Of a stretch of 64,000 nt of DNA, positions 8,764 to 16,758 are shown piece by piece (position 1 is the first letter of the stretch; each line of letters begins with the position of its first letter). The stretch covers positions 248,001-312,000 of the forward strand of contig CAJTLP010000002.1 of assembly GCA_910577195.1 (NCBI GenBank), written 5' to 3'. Both the position numbers and the translations under genes were made by a program. This DNA comes from an uncultured Eubacterium sp. (GTDB lineage Bacteria; Bacillota; Clostridia; Oscillospirales; Acutalibacteraceae). The notes under the pieces are model-generated. The model worked only from the letters and a program-made list of their open reading frames with translations, was not told the DNA's origin and searched no databases.

Positions 8764-10068
8764 TCATAATGTGATTTTGTAAAGACCTGCACCGTGTGGA
8801 GCAATTGTGGTTTTAAATGTATTTTTTACATCGGAATAGGTTTTTTTATTCCATATATCATAAACATTGTATTTTTCATCAGGCATAAGAATTTCAGTGA
8901 GATTAAGCTTTACTGTGGCTTCTTTGTCCCTTGTATTGAAAAGAGCAGCATACTTGCAGCCTTTGCCGTTTGATATCCAGATGATATCGCCCTTGCCGTT
9001 TTTCTCATTTCTTGAATGCTGATGTGCGCCGTATGATGTGCGGTGCATTTTCATATATTCATCATTGGTGAGCAGGGATAAGGTCCATTCATCATTTTCA
9101 GGCATATTGCCGCCCATCATCAGCGGACTTCTGAAAATGCCCCAAAGACTCATCATTGTAAGCTGTTCAGGCTTTGTGAACTGCGTCATTCTGTTCTGCG
9201 GTCCGTGACAGGTTCCGTTTTTTGAAAGTCTGCCGAGAGGGAGCATATCACAGTCAGGATAATTGCCTTTTTTTACCTTGTTCTGCCACAGTAGACAGCG
9301 GTCAAACATATCGTGAAGCTTATCCCACTGATCCCAGAAATCACCTGTCATTCGCCACATATTTGCATTTTTTGCGAGGTGATCTGCGTTTTCAATATGT
9401 GCAGGACCGGGTGAGAGGGAAAGAACAATCTCTCTGCCGCAATTGTCAATGGCTTTTCTTATCATTTCAATTTCATAGTCAGCTGAATATGGATTATTCC
9501 ACTGGCGGAATTCCGTAACACAGATATCATCACACTTGATGAAATCAACACCCCAATCGGCATACATTTCAATGATGGAATTGTAATAATCCTGTGCTCC
9601 CTCACAGTTTTTCATTCCGTACATATCTGTGTTCCAGGAGCATACAGAGAAATGGTGAGCCACCTGACGAGCAGTGAATTTGCTGTTTTTTATCGGCATA
9701 TCAGCGTGTGCTGCCTGACGCGGAATACCCCTCATAATATGAATACCGAATTTCAGTCCCAGTCTGTGACAGTAGTCTGCAATATCCTTGAATCCGTTGC
9801 CGCCCTTTGCACTGGGGAAACGGTTTTCGGCCGGCATTACGCGTCCGTACTCATCCAGGTTAAGCGGAGTGAAATTGAAGTAATCATTGTCAATTGCCTT
9901 TGGCTCATACCACTGAATGTCACATACAATATATTCCCAGCCATATGGTTTAAGATATTTGGCCATATAATCAGCATTTTCTCTTAGCTGTTTTTCGTTT
10001 ACGCCTGCACCGAAGCAGTCCCAGCTGTTCCAGCCGAGAGGCGGAGTTTCAGCAAATTTTCTGTGCAT
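8764..10068 (-). CDS. Alpha-galactosidase, glycoside hydrolase family 27
   Basis: 434-aa retaining glycosidase releasing terminal alpha-1,6-galactose from raffinose-type sugars or galactomannan. The barrel begins with PLGWNSWDCFG and VCDIQWYEP; the nucleophile is in DFIKCDD, and a Cys-Trp rich GHXXDPDML-like region is modified here. The C-terminal beta domain is short and ends at a typical length for family 27. No signal peptide, so substrates are probably imported first. Start has GAGGGT seven bases upstream. It is translationally coupled to the downstream hydrolase. The beta-mannosidase elsewhere in the window could act on the same galactomannan. Confidence 0.93.
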   Translation of the reverse strand: MHRKFAETPPLGWNSWDCFGAGVNEKQLRENADYMAKYLKPYGWEYIVCDIQWYEPKAIDNDYFNFTPLNLDEYGRVMPAENRFPSAKGGNGFKDIADYCHRLGLKFGIHIMRGIPRQAAHADMPIKNSKFTARQVAHHFSVCSWNTDMYGMKNCEGAQDYYNSIIEMYADWGVDFIKCDDICVTEFRQWNNPYSADYEIEMIRKAIDNCGREIVLSLSPGPAHIENADHLAKNANMWRMTGDFWDQWDKLHDMFDRCLLWQNKVKKGNYPDCDMLPLGRLSKNGTCHGPQNRMTQFTKPEQLTMMSLWGIFRSPLMMGGNMPENDEWTLSLLTNDEYMKMHRTSYGAHQHSRNEKNGKGDIIWISNGKGCKYAALFNTRDKEATVKLNLTEILMPDEKYNVYDIWNKKTYSDVKNTFKTTIAPHGAGLYKITL

Positions 10069-10126
10069 AAAAATACCCTCAATATTGTTTTTCTTAATAT
10101 TATCATATATATTATAAATGTCAATA

Positions 10127-10164
10127 AAAAAGTCTTTAGCAGTGTTAAAAGCTAAAGACTTTTT
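10127..10164 (-). terminator. Terminator of the PHP gene
   Basis: 14-bp stem (10127-10140 with 10151-10164), AAAAAGTCTTTAGC paired with its complement, followed by T residues on the minus strand. It separates the PHP gene from the alpha-galactosidase gene. Confidence 0.8.
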
Positions 10165-10166
10165 GT

Positions 10167-11057
10167 TTATTCTGCTTTTGCCGTTTTTTCTGCAAGTTCT
10201 TTTTCGGCCTTTCGCTGAGCTCTTTTTTTCTTAGCTTTGTAGCCCATAAGCTTGTCAACGTGCTCATCCGGTGTGGAACAGGTGCCGAGTGTAACTGTTT
10301 TTCTTCCGTAAATGCCGTGAAAATCCGAGCCGCCTGTCATAAGAATTTTATTTTTCTTACAGATTGTGCTGAGCTTTTCAATATCCTCGTCACTTGCTTC
10401 AGGATGCCATACCTCAATGCCGTCAAGTCCCATTTCAATATACTTATCAATTTCATCAAAATTGTCGTAGAGAGACGGATGAGCAAGCACGGCAATGCCG
10501 CCTGCGTTATGTATTTCATCAATTACGTCCTTAACGTCAGGATACTTAACAGGTGCAAGAAGATTTGTCTCACTTTCAGGTGAGAAAAGTGCATCGTAAA
10601 GGTCACCATAGATTTTATTGGTGTAGCCTGCATCCATAAGGGCATGCATAATGTGTTGTTTAAAAAGGTTTGTGGAGCCGGAAGCGTGATTGATAATAAA
10701 ATCATTTGATACAGGAAAACGAGATGCAACCTTGAGCATCATAATCTGACCTGCTCTTTTTCTTGCAACGGATGTACGTTTGCAAAGACCCTCAAGCCTG
10801 TCCGGTTTTTCTGCAAGATAGCTGAGTATATGTACTTTTTTTCCGACTTCGCCGTCAAATGCGGAAAGCTCAACGCCCGGTATAACGGTAACACCGTGAC
10901 GCTTGCCGATTACCTGACCTCTTACTGTGCCTGCAAGGCAATCGTGATCAGTTATAGCAATAGTATTTATTCCGCTTTTTTGAGCAATAACAATTAAATC
11001 TTCAATTCCGACAGAACCGTCGCTTAATTTAGTATGACAATGTAAATCTGCAGCCAT
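10167..11057 (-). CDS. PHP-domain phosphoesterase (TrpH/YciV-like)
   Basis: 296-aa metal-dependent phosphoesterase. The N-terminal DLHCHTKLSDG and AITDHDCLAGT supply the metal-binding His/Asp set, and the later VLAHPSLY and GSDFHG complete the trinuclear site. Homologues include the RNase AM type 5'-3' exoribonuclease and 3',5'-nucleotide phosphatases, so nucleotide or RNA-end processing is likely. The C-terminus is Lys/Glu-rich and charged. SD AAAGGAG lies seven to eight bases before the ATG. It stands alone between two terminator-like hairpins. Confidence 0.9.
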   Translation of the reverse strand: MAADLHCHTKLSDGSVGIEDLIVIAQKSGINTIAITDHDCLAGTVRGQVIGKRHGVTVIPGVELSAFDGEVGKKVHILSYLAEKPDRLEGLCKRTSVARKRAGQIMMLKVASRFPVSNDFIINHASGSTNLFKQHIMHALMDAGYTNKIYGDLYDALFSPESETNLLAPVKYPDVKDVIDEIHNAGGIAVLAHPSLYDNFDEIDKYIEMGLDGIEVWHPEASDEDIEKLSTICKKNKILMTGGSDFHGIYGRKTVTLGTCSTPDEHVDKLMGYKAKKKRAQRKAEKELAEKTAKAE

Positions 11058-11109
11058 AACTAATCTCCTTTCAAAATCAGTGGAAATTTGCTGTTCATTT
11101 GTTTATTCA

Positions 11110-11133
11110 AACAGTGAGCCATTGCTCACTGTT
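11110..11133 (-). terminator. Hairpin downstream of maf, possible terminator
   Basis: Perfect 10-bp stem AACAGTGAGC with GCTCACTGTT around CATT. On the minus strand it is followed by TTTGAATAAAC, a weak U-tract. It could end the zapA-U32-maf transcript or belong to the PHP gene leader. A weaker IR, ATTTAGGA/TCCTAAAT, lies at about 11196-11227. Nothing else is seen in the 218-base gap. Confidence 0.4.
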
Positions 11134-11275
11134 CGTATATAAATTTTTACGATATATTATATAATAACATTAAAATTAAAATTTTTCAAGGACAATTTAG
11201 GACATATTTCTATAAATTATCCTAAATCCGTCAATCGTGAACTTTATTGTCTATGTAATAAAAAATAATCCGACT

Positions 11276-11818
11276 TTATTTTAAATATTTATTCAAAGTG
11301 CTGACAGGAAGCCCCACAACGTTGAAATAATCTCCGTCAATTTTTTCGACCAGAAGTGAGCCCTTTCCCTGAATTCCGTATGCGCCTGCCTTGTCAAACG
11401 GCTCGCCTGTATCCAGATAATCATTTATTTCCCTGTCGGTTAAATCAAAAAATTTCACCCTTGTTTCAACTGAAAAGGTCTTGGTGCTGTCAGGCTTGAT
11501 GATAGTCACGCCTGTAAAAACACTGTGGTATTTTCCGCTGAGCATTTTCAGCATTTGAAAAGCATCACTGCGGTCCTTCGGCTTTCCGAGAATTACGCCG
11601 TCAATGCTGACTACCGTGTCCGCACCGATGATGATATCCTCATCATTTCTAAAAGGCTCTGCTTTTATTTTTGATAAGTATTCAACTGCCTTGTCAGGCT
11701 GAATACCCTTTGGCAGGTTTTCATCAACCTCAGCACTTTTGATAACAAAGTTTTCCGTAATCAGTGATAAAAGCTCTTTTCTTCTCGGTGATTTTGATGC
11801 AAGTATTATTGGTCTCAT
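11276..11818 (-). CDS. maf: Maf-family nucleoside triphosphate pyrophosphatase
   Basis: 180-aa house-cleaning pyrophosphatase that hydrolyses dTTP, UTP or modified nucleotides and is linked to septum formation. Motifs ILASKSPRRKELL at the N-terminus, DENLP and IIGADTVV are all present. Start is the ATG at 11818, one base after the stop of the U32 gene, with AAAGAGGTG as SD inside the end of that gene; longer starts upstream would overlap U32 by dozens of bases. It is the last gene of an operon with zapA and the U32 protein, consistent with a cell-division setting. Confidence 0.95.
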   Translation of the reverse strand: MRPIILASKSPRRKELLSLITENFVIKSAEVDENLPKGIQPDKAVEYLSKIKAEPFRNDEDIIIGADTVVSIDGVILGKPKDRSDAFQMLKMLSGKYHSVFTGVTIIKPDSTKTFSVETRVKFFDLTDREINDYLDTGEPFDKAGAYGIQGKGSLLVEKIDGDYFNVVGLPVSTLNKYLK

Positions 11819-11819
11819 T

Positions 11820-13820
11820 TTATAATGCACCTCTTTGATAAAGTCCTCTTGTGTACTTGAAATCAGGCTTTTCACCTGTCTCGTACATATGAATTATTTT
11901 TTCAACATCTTTAACGCTTTCTGTGGAAAAGTAGAAGTGCGCAAAGTCTGTTTTTATTTCACTCATTCTGTCGAGCATATAAATCGGTACGCTGTTCAGT
12001 ATCTCAACGCAGGGGTAATCCGAGCAGATTACAGGGAATTCATAACCCTTTCTGTCAGTGAGCTTGCCCTGCTTATTACATTCGTAACAGCCGATGCTTG
12101 TTTTAACAGGGCAGTTCCTTGTCAGCATCAGCGGAACATAGCCGTATACGATTATGCCTGTGTTTTCTGCATTGATTCTGTTTGCCTGCTCCAGTGTCAG
12201 CTCAAAGGACAGAATCGGATTTTTAATCATATCTGCACTTTCACTGTTAAAAACATTCAGCGAGAAATCACCGAACACCTCAAATCCCATTTCCTTTGCA
12301 AGCTGATAGGAGCCGAGATTACCGCAAAGCGCTTTGGTAACGCCTGCTCTTTTCAGTTTTTCAAGCCTTGTCCTCATTTCATTTTCCATTGAGAATAATC
12401 CGCGCGGCAAAACAACGCCTGCACGGTTGTCCACAAAATCCTCAAGGCTGGAGTTCATAGGTATAAATACATTTTTGAATGGATGCCTGTCAGGTATCTG
12501 CTCGGCACTCCTGAATGATGCTGTCAGATAAGGTGTTTTATTTTTTTCAGTGTAAGCCTTTTTCTCAAAAGGCTTTGCTTCAACCGTAATTTCAGGCAGC
12601 TTTTCAATTTCTTCAACTGCTTTTCGCCTTAGCTCATTGATTTTTGATACAGGAATAATCAGTCCATCGTCAAGCACAATATCAATTTTATCCGCATAAA
12701 ACTGTGTTCCGCCCAGCTTTGAAAGTCTTTGCTTTAAAGTATCAGCATCCATAGGTTTTTTTATAGCAATTTCAGGAGTTTCACCTGTGACTGTAATTGT
12801 TCTGCCAAGAGCCGTCACTGTAAGCGAGCAGGGTGTATCCTTTTTGCAGATGAACTTTATATCCATTGGCAATAAAGGATTTTCATTATCGTAATTATGG
12901 CTGATTTCTTTAAGTACATTGCCGGCAGAAAGTACATCCTCTTTCTGTCTTGTGCCGAACATATCTCTGCCGAGCTGACCTTTCAGATATCCGTCAGTAA
13001 AGCCGCTGCGTGAAAAAACAGAGCGTAGGTTAAAGCTGTCCGTTCCGGTATATATTCCGTTCATTGCCTTTTTTACTGCAGTAACGGCAGCGCTGACATA
13101 TTCAGGTCTTTTCATTCTGCCCTCGATTTTCAGTGAGGTAATGCCATCAAGTTCCTCCAGATGTTCAATGATGCTTAAATCCTTAAGTGACAGTGCACAT
13201 TCCTTTTTGTCTCCCCTTGCGGTGAAGGGCAGGCGGCAGGGCTGTGCACACAGTCCCCTGTTTCCGCTTCGTGAGCCGAGCATTGATGAAAGATAGCATT
13301 GACCGGAAACACACATACACAGTGCACCGTGCACAAAAAGCTCTAATTCCAAATCCGTGCTTTCCCGGATTTCTCTGATTTCTTCAAGGCTCATTTCTCT
13401 TGCAAGCACAACCCGGCTGAAACCAAGACTTTCTGCGTATTTTACGCCTGCAGGAGTCATAATACTCATCTGTGTTGAGCCGTGCAGCTTTGCCTGAGGA
13501 AAATGCTCCTTTATCATTTTTGCCAGTCCGATATCCTGAACAATAAAAGCGTCAACGCCAACTGAAAGTGCATATTTTACTGTATCATATGCGCTCTCAA
13601 ATTCCTCATCCGATACAACAATATTAAGGGTTAAGTAAACCTTAACCCCTCTTCTGTGGCAGTATTCAACTGCCGTTTTCAGTTCGTCATTATCAAAATT
13701 GCCGGCATTGCGGCGGGCATTAAACATTTTACCACCAAGATAAACTGCATTTGCTCCGCTGCGCACACCGGCAACCAGTGACTCCATACTGCCTGCAGGA
13801 GCCAGAATTTCAAATTTCAT
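11820..13820 (-). CDS. U32-family peptidase/RNA hydroxylation-type protein
   Basis: 666-aa protein of the peptidase U32 family with the DUF3656-type middle region. The family signature is visible as ELFVHGALCMCVSGQCYLSS, and the N-terminus EILAPAGSMESLVAGVRSGA is the usual barrel start. Recent work links U32 proteins (RlhA, TrhP, UbiU) to hydroxylation of RNA or quinones through an iron-sulfur cluster; the clustered Cys here (CMCVSGQC, CAQPC, and later CYEC) suit such a role. Whether it is a protease is doubtful. It lies between zapA and maf, an order common in Clostridia. Confidence 0.88.
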   Translation of the reverse strand: MKFEILAPAGSMESLVAGVRSGANAVYLGGKMFNARRNAGNFDNDELKTAVEYCHRRGVKVYLTLNIVVSDEEFESAYDTVKYALSVGVDAFIVQDIGLAKMIKEHFPQAKLHGSTQMSIMTPAGVKYAESLGFSRVVLAREMSLEEIREIRESTDLELELFVHGALCMCVSGQCYLSSMLGSRSGNRGLCAQPCRLPFTARGDKKECALSLKDLSIIEHLEELDGITSLKIEGRMKRPEYVSAAVTAVKKAMNGIYTGTDSFNLRSVFSRSGFTDGYLKGQLGRDMFGTRQKEDVLSAGNVLKEISHNYDNENPLLPMDIKFICKKDTPCSLTVTALGRTITVTGETPEIAIKKPMDADTLKQRLSKLGGTQFYADKIDIVLDDGLIIPVSKINELRRKAVEEIEKLPEITVEAKPFEKKAYTEKNKTPYLTASFRSAEQIPDRHPFKNVFIPMNSSLEDFVDNRAGVVLPRGLFSMENEMRTRLEKLKRAGVTKALCGNLGSYQLAKEMGFEVFGDFSLNVFNSESADMIKNPILSFELTLEQANRINAENTGIIVYGYVPLMLTRNCPVKTSIGCYECNKQGKLTDRKGYEFPVICSDYPCVEILNSVPIYMLDRMSEIKTDFAHFYFSTESVKDVEKIIHMYETGEKPDFKYTRGLYQRGAL

Positions 13821-13829
13821 AGTATTCCT

Positions 13830-14177
13830 TTATTTGTTAAGTCTTTCTCTCAAATCTGAGATTTCGCGGTTGAGCCTTTCAACCTCACGTCTTGCAACCT
13901 CAACCTCCATTTTTGCTCTTGCACTTTCCTCAAGATAATCCTTAATCTGTACTCTGAGATTATCAGCTGATGCAGATGCTTTCTTGCAGGCGTCTGACTG
14001 ATCAAGAGCCACAAGCACTGCTGCCTGTGTCATGGAAAGTGATGGATTTGAGTTGCATATTGAACGGATTTCACCGCTGATTTCCTCAGCAAGTGTCTCC
14101 ACATACTGCGGATCATCATCTGTAACGATTGTGTAGGTTGCACCGCCGATTTTTACTTGAACTCTGTTTTTATTCAT
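13830..14177 (-). CDS. zapA: Cell division protein ZapA
   Basis: 115-aa FtsZ-ring stabilising protein. The N-terminal domain KNRVQVKIGGATYTIVTDD is the ZapA head. The rest is a long coiled coil ending SDLRERLNK, rich in Glu and Arg heptads. Start is the ATG at 14177 with AAAGGTGAC just upstream; the GTG at 14186 is within that SD. It heads the zapA-U32-maf operon behind a near-consensus promoter. Confidence 0.88.
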   Translation of the reverse strand: MNKNRVQVKIGGATYTIVTDDDPQYVETLAEEISGEIRSICNSNPSLSMTQAAVLVALDQSDACKKASASADNLRVQIKDYLEESARAKMEVEVARREVERLNREISDLRERLNK

Positions 14178-14222
14178 ATTTGTCACCTTTATAATTATAA
14201 CTCGACATATTTTTACTTTTTT

Positions 14223-14251
14223 AGTATAACAGTAAAAAATACAATTGTCAA
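14223..14251 (-). promoter_or_regulatory. zapA: Promoter of the zapA-U32-maf operon
   Basis: Minus-strand TTGACA (14246-14251), exactly 17 bases, then TATACT (14223-14228), some 45 bases before the zapA ATG. Confidence 0.8.
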
Positions 14252-14398
14252 TGTGATTGCTTATTCGTATTATAAATAATTTTGCTTAAGTGGGGGTAGT
14301 TGAAATGATATGCCTAAAATAGCAGGTTCTACCGTTATTCGATTTATATTTATTGTGTTTTTCCGCTTTGTGTGGTAGGCTTTATTTGGAGGTACATT

Positions 14399-14461
14399 AT
14401 GCAGAATTATGATGTTGGTAACCATAGCCAAACAAGAACCGAACCCAATAGCCTAAAATAA
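14399..14461 (+). pseudogene. Orphaned 5' end of the XRE regulator gene
   Basis: A strong SD (TTGGAGGT, 14387-14393) and ATG at 14399 open a frame reading MQNYDVGN, which then runs into the palindromic element and stops at 14459. Joined to AVYELRREKG at the far side of the element, these eight residues would give a normal XRE N-terminus. I infer that this is the original start, cut off by insertion. The 14178-14398 stretch holds only the zapA promoter and, presumably, the promoter of this gene. Confidence 0.6.
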
Positions 14462-14702
14462 TCAGTTTTCCGCACCTAACGCCATTTTTTGCCTTGATAT
14501 ACGCCAGTATATCTGCGTCAAAGAAATGACGTTATGCACAAAAAACGGATGATTTTAGGTGCCTTGCAGTTTAAATCATTCAAATTTTTGATTAGACAAG
14601 GCATAATTTTCATTGCATACTTGCGTATTCAATGAAAATTTAACGACGTATAAGTGAAAATTGGTTGATTTAAACCTTATTTTGTTTGGCTCTTGTTTGG
14701 CT
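14426..14702. repeat. MITE-like palindromic element (277 bp)
   Basis: Bounded by a 12-bp perfect terminal inverted repeat, AGCCAAACAAGA (14426-14437) and TCTTGTTTGGCT (14691-14702). Inside are two successive imperfect long hairpins, 14452-14559 (CCTAAAAT...ATTTTAGG) and 14569-14675 (GTTTAAATCA...TGATTTAAAC), each about 108 bases. There is no reading frame for a transposase. No clear target-site duplication was found. Its position between the start codon and HTH of a regulator gene argues for a mobile, non-autonomous insertion. Confidence 0.65.
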
Positions 14703-15344
14703 GTCTATGAACTAAGAAGAGAAAAGGGACTTTCCCAAAAGGAGCTGGGTGCACTCATCGGCGTTTCCAATAAAGCCGTGTCAAAGTGGGAGACAGGTGC
14801 GTCTGCTCCGAAAACGGAAACGATTATAAAGCTTGCGGCAGTTCTTGGTGTAACGGCTGAGGAACTGCTTTGCGGCAAGCAGCAGGAATTTGAAAATCTG
14901 AATACACTTGAGGCTTTGTCCAATAAAACTGCAAATATGTATTTGCAGGAAAAACTGAGAGAATATGAAAAGGATAATGCGGACAAGGCGTGTAAAAAAG
15001 CCAAGACCTATTTAATCTGTGTGTTCAGTTTATTTATAGCAGTAACAATAATAATATTTATATTGTTTCCTCTTGCTGCGTCAGTAGATGGCAGTGTAGA
15101 AATAAAAGACATTTTTTCATCAATGGCAATGGGTTATATGATTGCCTCCGTTTATACAGGTATAACCCTGTTTGTGGATATCATCAAAAAAATCCCTGAT
15201 TGGCTGATTGCTTTATTATGTGTATTATTTCCGATAGCGTTTTTGACAATTGAAGTCACCGGATTCGTTATGTGTATTCCGCAAATCGTCAAATCCGTGC
15301 AGATATTGATTAAAAGCAGAAAGGAAAAGGATAAAAATGGATGA
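14661..15344 (+). CDS. XRE-family regulator with membrane domain, 5' end displaced
   Basis: About 227 residues as read from the TTG at 14661. An XRE-type HTH (AVYELRREKGLSQKELG onward, WETGASAPKTETI, LGVTAEELL) is followed by a linker and four or so hydrophobic segments, so it is a membrane-tethered regulator. The first codons come from the palindromic element, and no good SD precedes the TTG. The natural start appears to be 14399, now out of frame. The HTH itself is complete, so residual function is possible. The last four bases region overlaps the next gene (ATG at 15337), which is thus its coupled partner. Function unknown. Confidence 0.7.
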   Translation: MVDLNLILFGSCLAVYELRREKGLSQKELGALIGVSNKAVSKWETGASAPKTETIIKLAAVLGVTAEELLCGKQQEFENLNTLEALSNKTANMYLQEKLREYEKDNADKACKKAKTYLICVFSLFIAVTIIIFILFPLAASVDGSVEIKDIFSSMAMGYMIASVYTGITLFVDIIKKIPDWLIALLCVLFPIAFLTIEVTGFVMCIPQIVKSVQILIKSRKEKDKNG

Positions 15345-16671
15345 GGGAAAGGTAATTTTAAGAGTTGAAGAAATAAGAAAAAATGTCAAAATTGCAAAGC
15401 TTACAGGAATGTCAATTGTTTTTTTAGTTATTTTTTTTCTTCCTGTTCATTATACATACAGAGTTATTATTGCTGTCGCAGTGGCATTGGTTTCTCTTTT
15501 TATTATGAGAAAAATCAGATTGTCTGCTGATGATATTCTCTATGATGAATGCGACCCTCATACTTATTATGCGGTCAGTCACGGTATTTATCCAAAGGAT
15601 TCAACTTCTTATATTGATGCACTTACTGCGTATTTTATCGGTGATTTTGGTTCAGCAGCAGGCTTGCTGTCCTCTCTTCTTAAACGAAAATCCATTCGCA
15701 CGGTAAAGCTCCAGTATCTTGACCTGTTGGCGAGCGTATCATTCTGTGCAGGTGATTTTGACTTGTGCAGGCAAACGGTTGAAGAGTTAAAAGCATTACT
15801 CACAAATATGAAAATAAAGCCGGATATAAGAAATGTTTATTCTGCACGTTATGATTTTTTCATTCACTTTATGAACTGCGATTATCAGTCTGCTCTGGAA
15901 AGGCTTAAAGTCTGTAAAGCAGCCGGTGCGGATAAGCAGAAGAATACCTATAAATTTATGATGTGTTACTATACTGCAATTGCACTTTATTACAGTAATA
16001 AAATTCCTGAGGCAAGAGCAGAGTTTGAGCTGATTGCAAAGCTTGAGCCGAAAATATTTGCAACCGAAAAAGCAAAAGCCTATATCCATGCAATTGATAA
16101 TAACGAGTTTATGCCTATTGGCAGCGTATCGTTAAAAGAGTTCTGCGAAAAAGCTGCAGACCTTCCTGTACTTACAAGGGAGGATAAAAGGAAATTAAAA
16201 TTATCCGTATGCTTGTTGGCTTTGTGCGTCGGCTTTGCAGTTATTTGCACCTTTGAAATGCCTGAGCTGAAACGTGATACGGCCTTTAATGTTATTAATT
16301 CCGATATCGAGATCAGTGAGGTGTCAAGGATTATTCCACTGGATGATGAGTATTCCCTTGCCACATTCTCAACAACGGAGGATGAAATCGGTGTGGCATA
16401 TCTTAAAAATCGTAAAAACGATAAATATTCTTACTGCATTTCCTATGTGGCAACACCTGAAATTTATTGCGAAAAGGATAACGGATATTATATTACCGCC
16501 AAAGGCAACGCACAAAAGGTATATTTTGATATTACGGATGATTTAAAATCAATACCTGAAAACTGTGAAATAAAAGGCTTCACGCATAACGGCAAAGAAT
16601 ACTATCTTTATATAACCGATATCACATATGAATATACCTCCGCAAGTACCTGCGGTGTTTATTCGGAATAG
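15337..16671 (+). CDS. Membrane protein of unknown function, partner of XRE regulator
   Basis: 444-aa protein. Two adjacent hydrophobic helices lie near residues 22-60 and a third near residues 290-310 (KLKLSVCLLALCVGFAVICT). The region between is helical and Cys/Tyr-rich with a repeat-like pattern (FCAGDFDLCRQTVEELKA, YQSALERLKVCKA, YSNKIPEARAEFELIAK) suggesting TPR-like helix pairs. The C-terminal 130 residues look like an extracytoplasmic beta domain. Its start overlaps the end of the XRE gene by eight bases, so the two are co-translated. The pair resembles a membrane sensor and regulator unit, but no family was recognised. Confidence 0.75.
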   Translation: MDEGKVILRVEEIRKNVKIAKLTGMSIVFLVIFFLPVHYTYRVIIAVAVALVSLFIMRKIRLSADDILYDECDPHTYYAVSHGIYPKDSTSYIDALTAYFIGDFGSAAGLLSSLLKRKSIRTVKLQYLDLLASVSFCAGDFDLCRQTVEELKALLTNMKIKPDIRNVYSARYDFFIHFMNCDYQSALERLKVCKAAGADKQKNTYKFMMCYYTAIALYYSNKIPEARAEFELIAKLEPKIFATEKAKAYIHAIDNNEFMPIGSVSLKEFCEKAADLPVLTREDKRKLKLSVCLLALCVGFAVICTFEMPELKRDTAFNVINSDIEISEVSRIIPLDDEYSLATFSTTEDEIGVAYLKNRKNDKYSYCISYVATPEIYCEKDNGYYITAKGNAQKVYFDITDDLKSIPENCEIKGFTHNGKEYYLYITDITYEYTSASTCGVYSE

Positions 16672-16717
16672 ATATTATTTATTGATATACCCAATACTCT
16701 GTGTTATTGTGAAATTA

Positions 16718-16747
16718 AAAACAGGCAGTACACCCACTGCCTGTTTT
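16718..16747. terminator. Bidirectional terminator
   Basis: 12-bp stem AAAACAGGCAGT (16718-16729) with ACTGCCTGTTTT (16736-16747). It serves the plus-strand membrane gene and, in reverse, the ABC-F gene. Confidence 0.85.
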
Positions 16748-16758
16748 CTTTGTATATA

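Noticed and set aside
11835..12392. Open frame of 185 codons on the plus strand
   Set aside because: Antisense to the well-supported U32 protein gene, no SD, Cys/Phe/Leu-rich composition typical of a shadow frame.
13830..14177. Start of zapA at the GTG at 14186
   Set aside because: That GTG is inside the AAAGGTGAC SD of the ATG at 14177; the same reasoning moved the starts of the genes ending at 681, 11276, 32000 and 59016.
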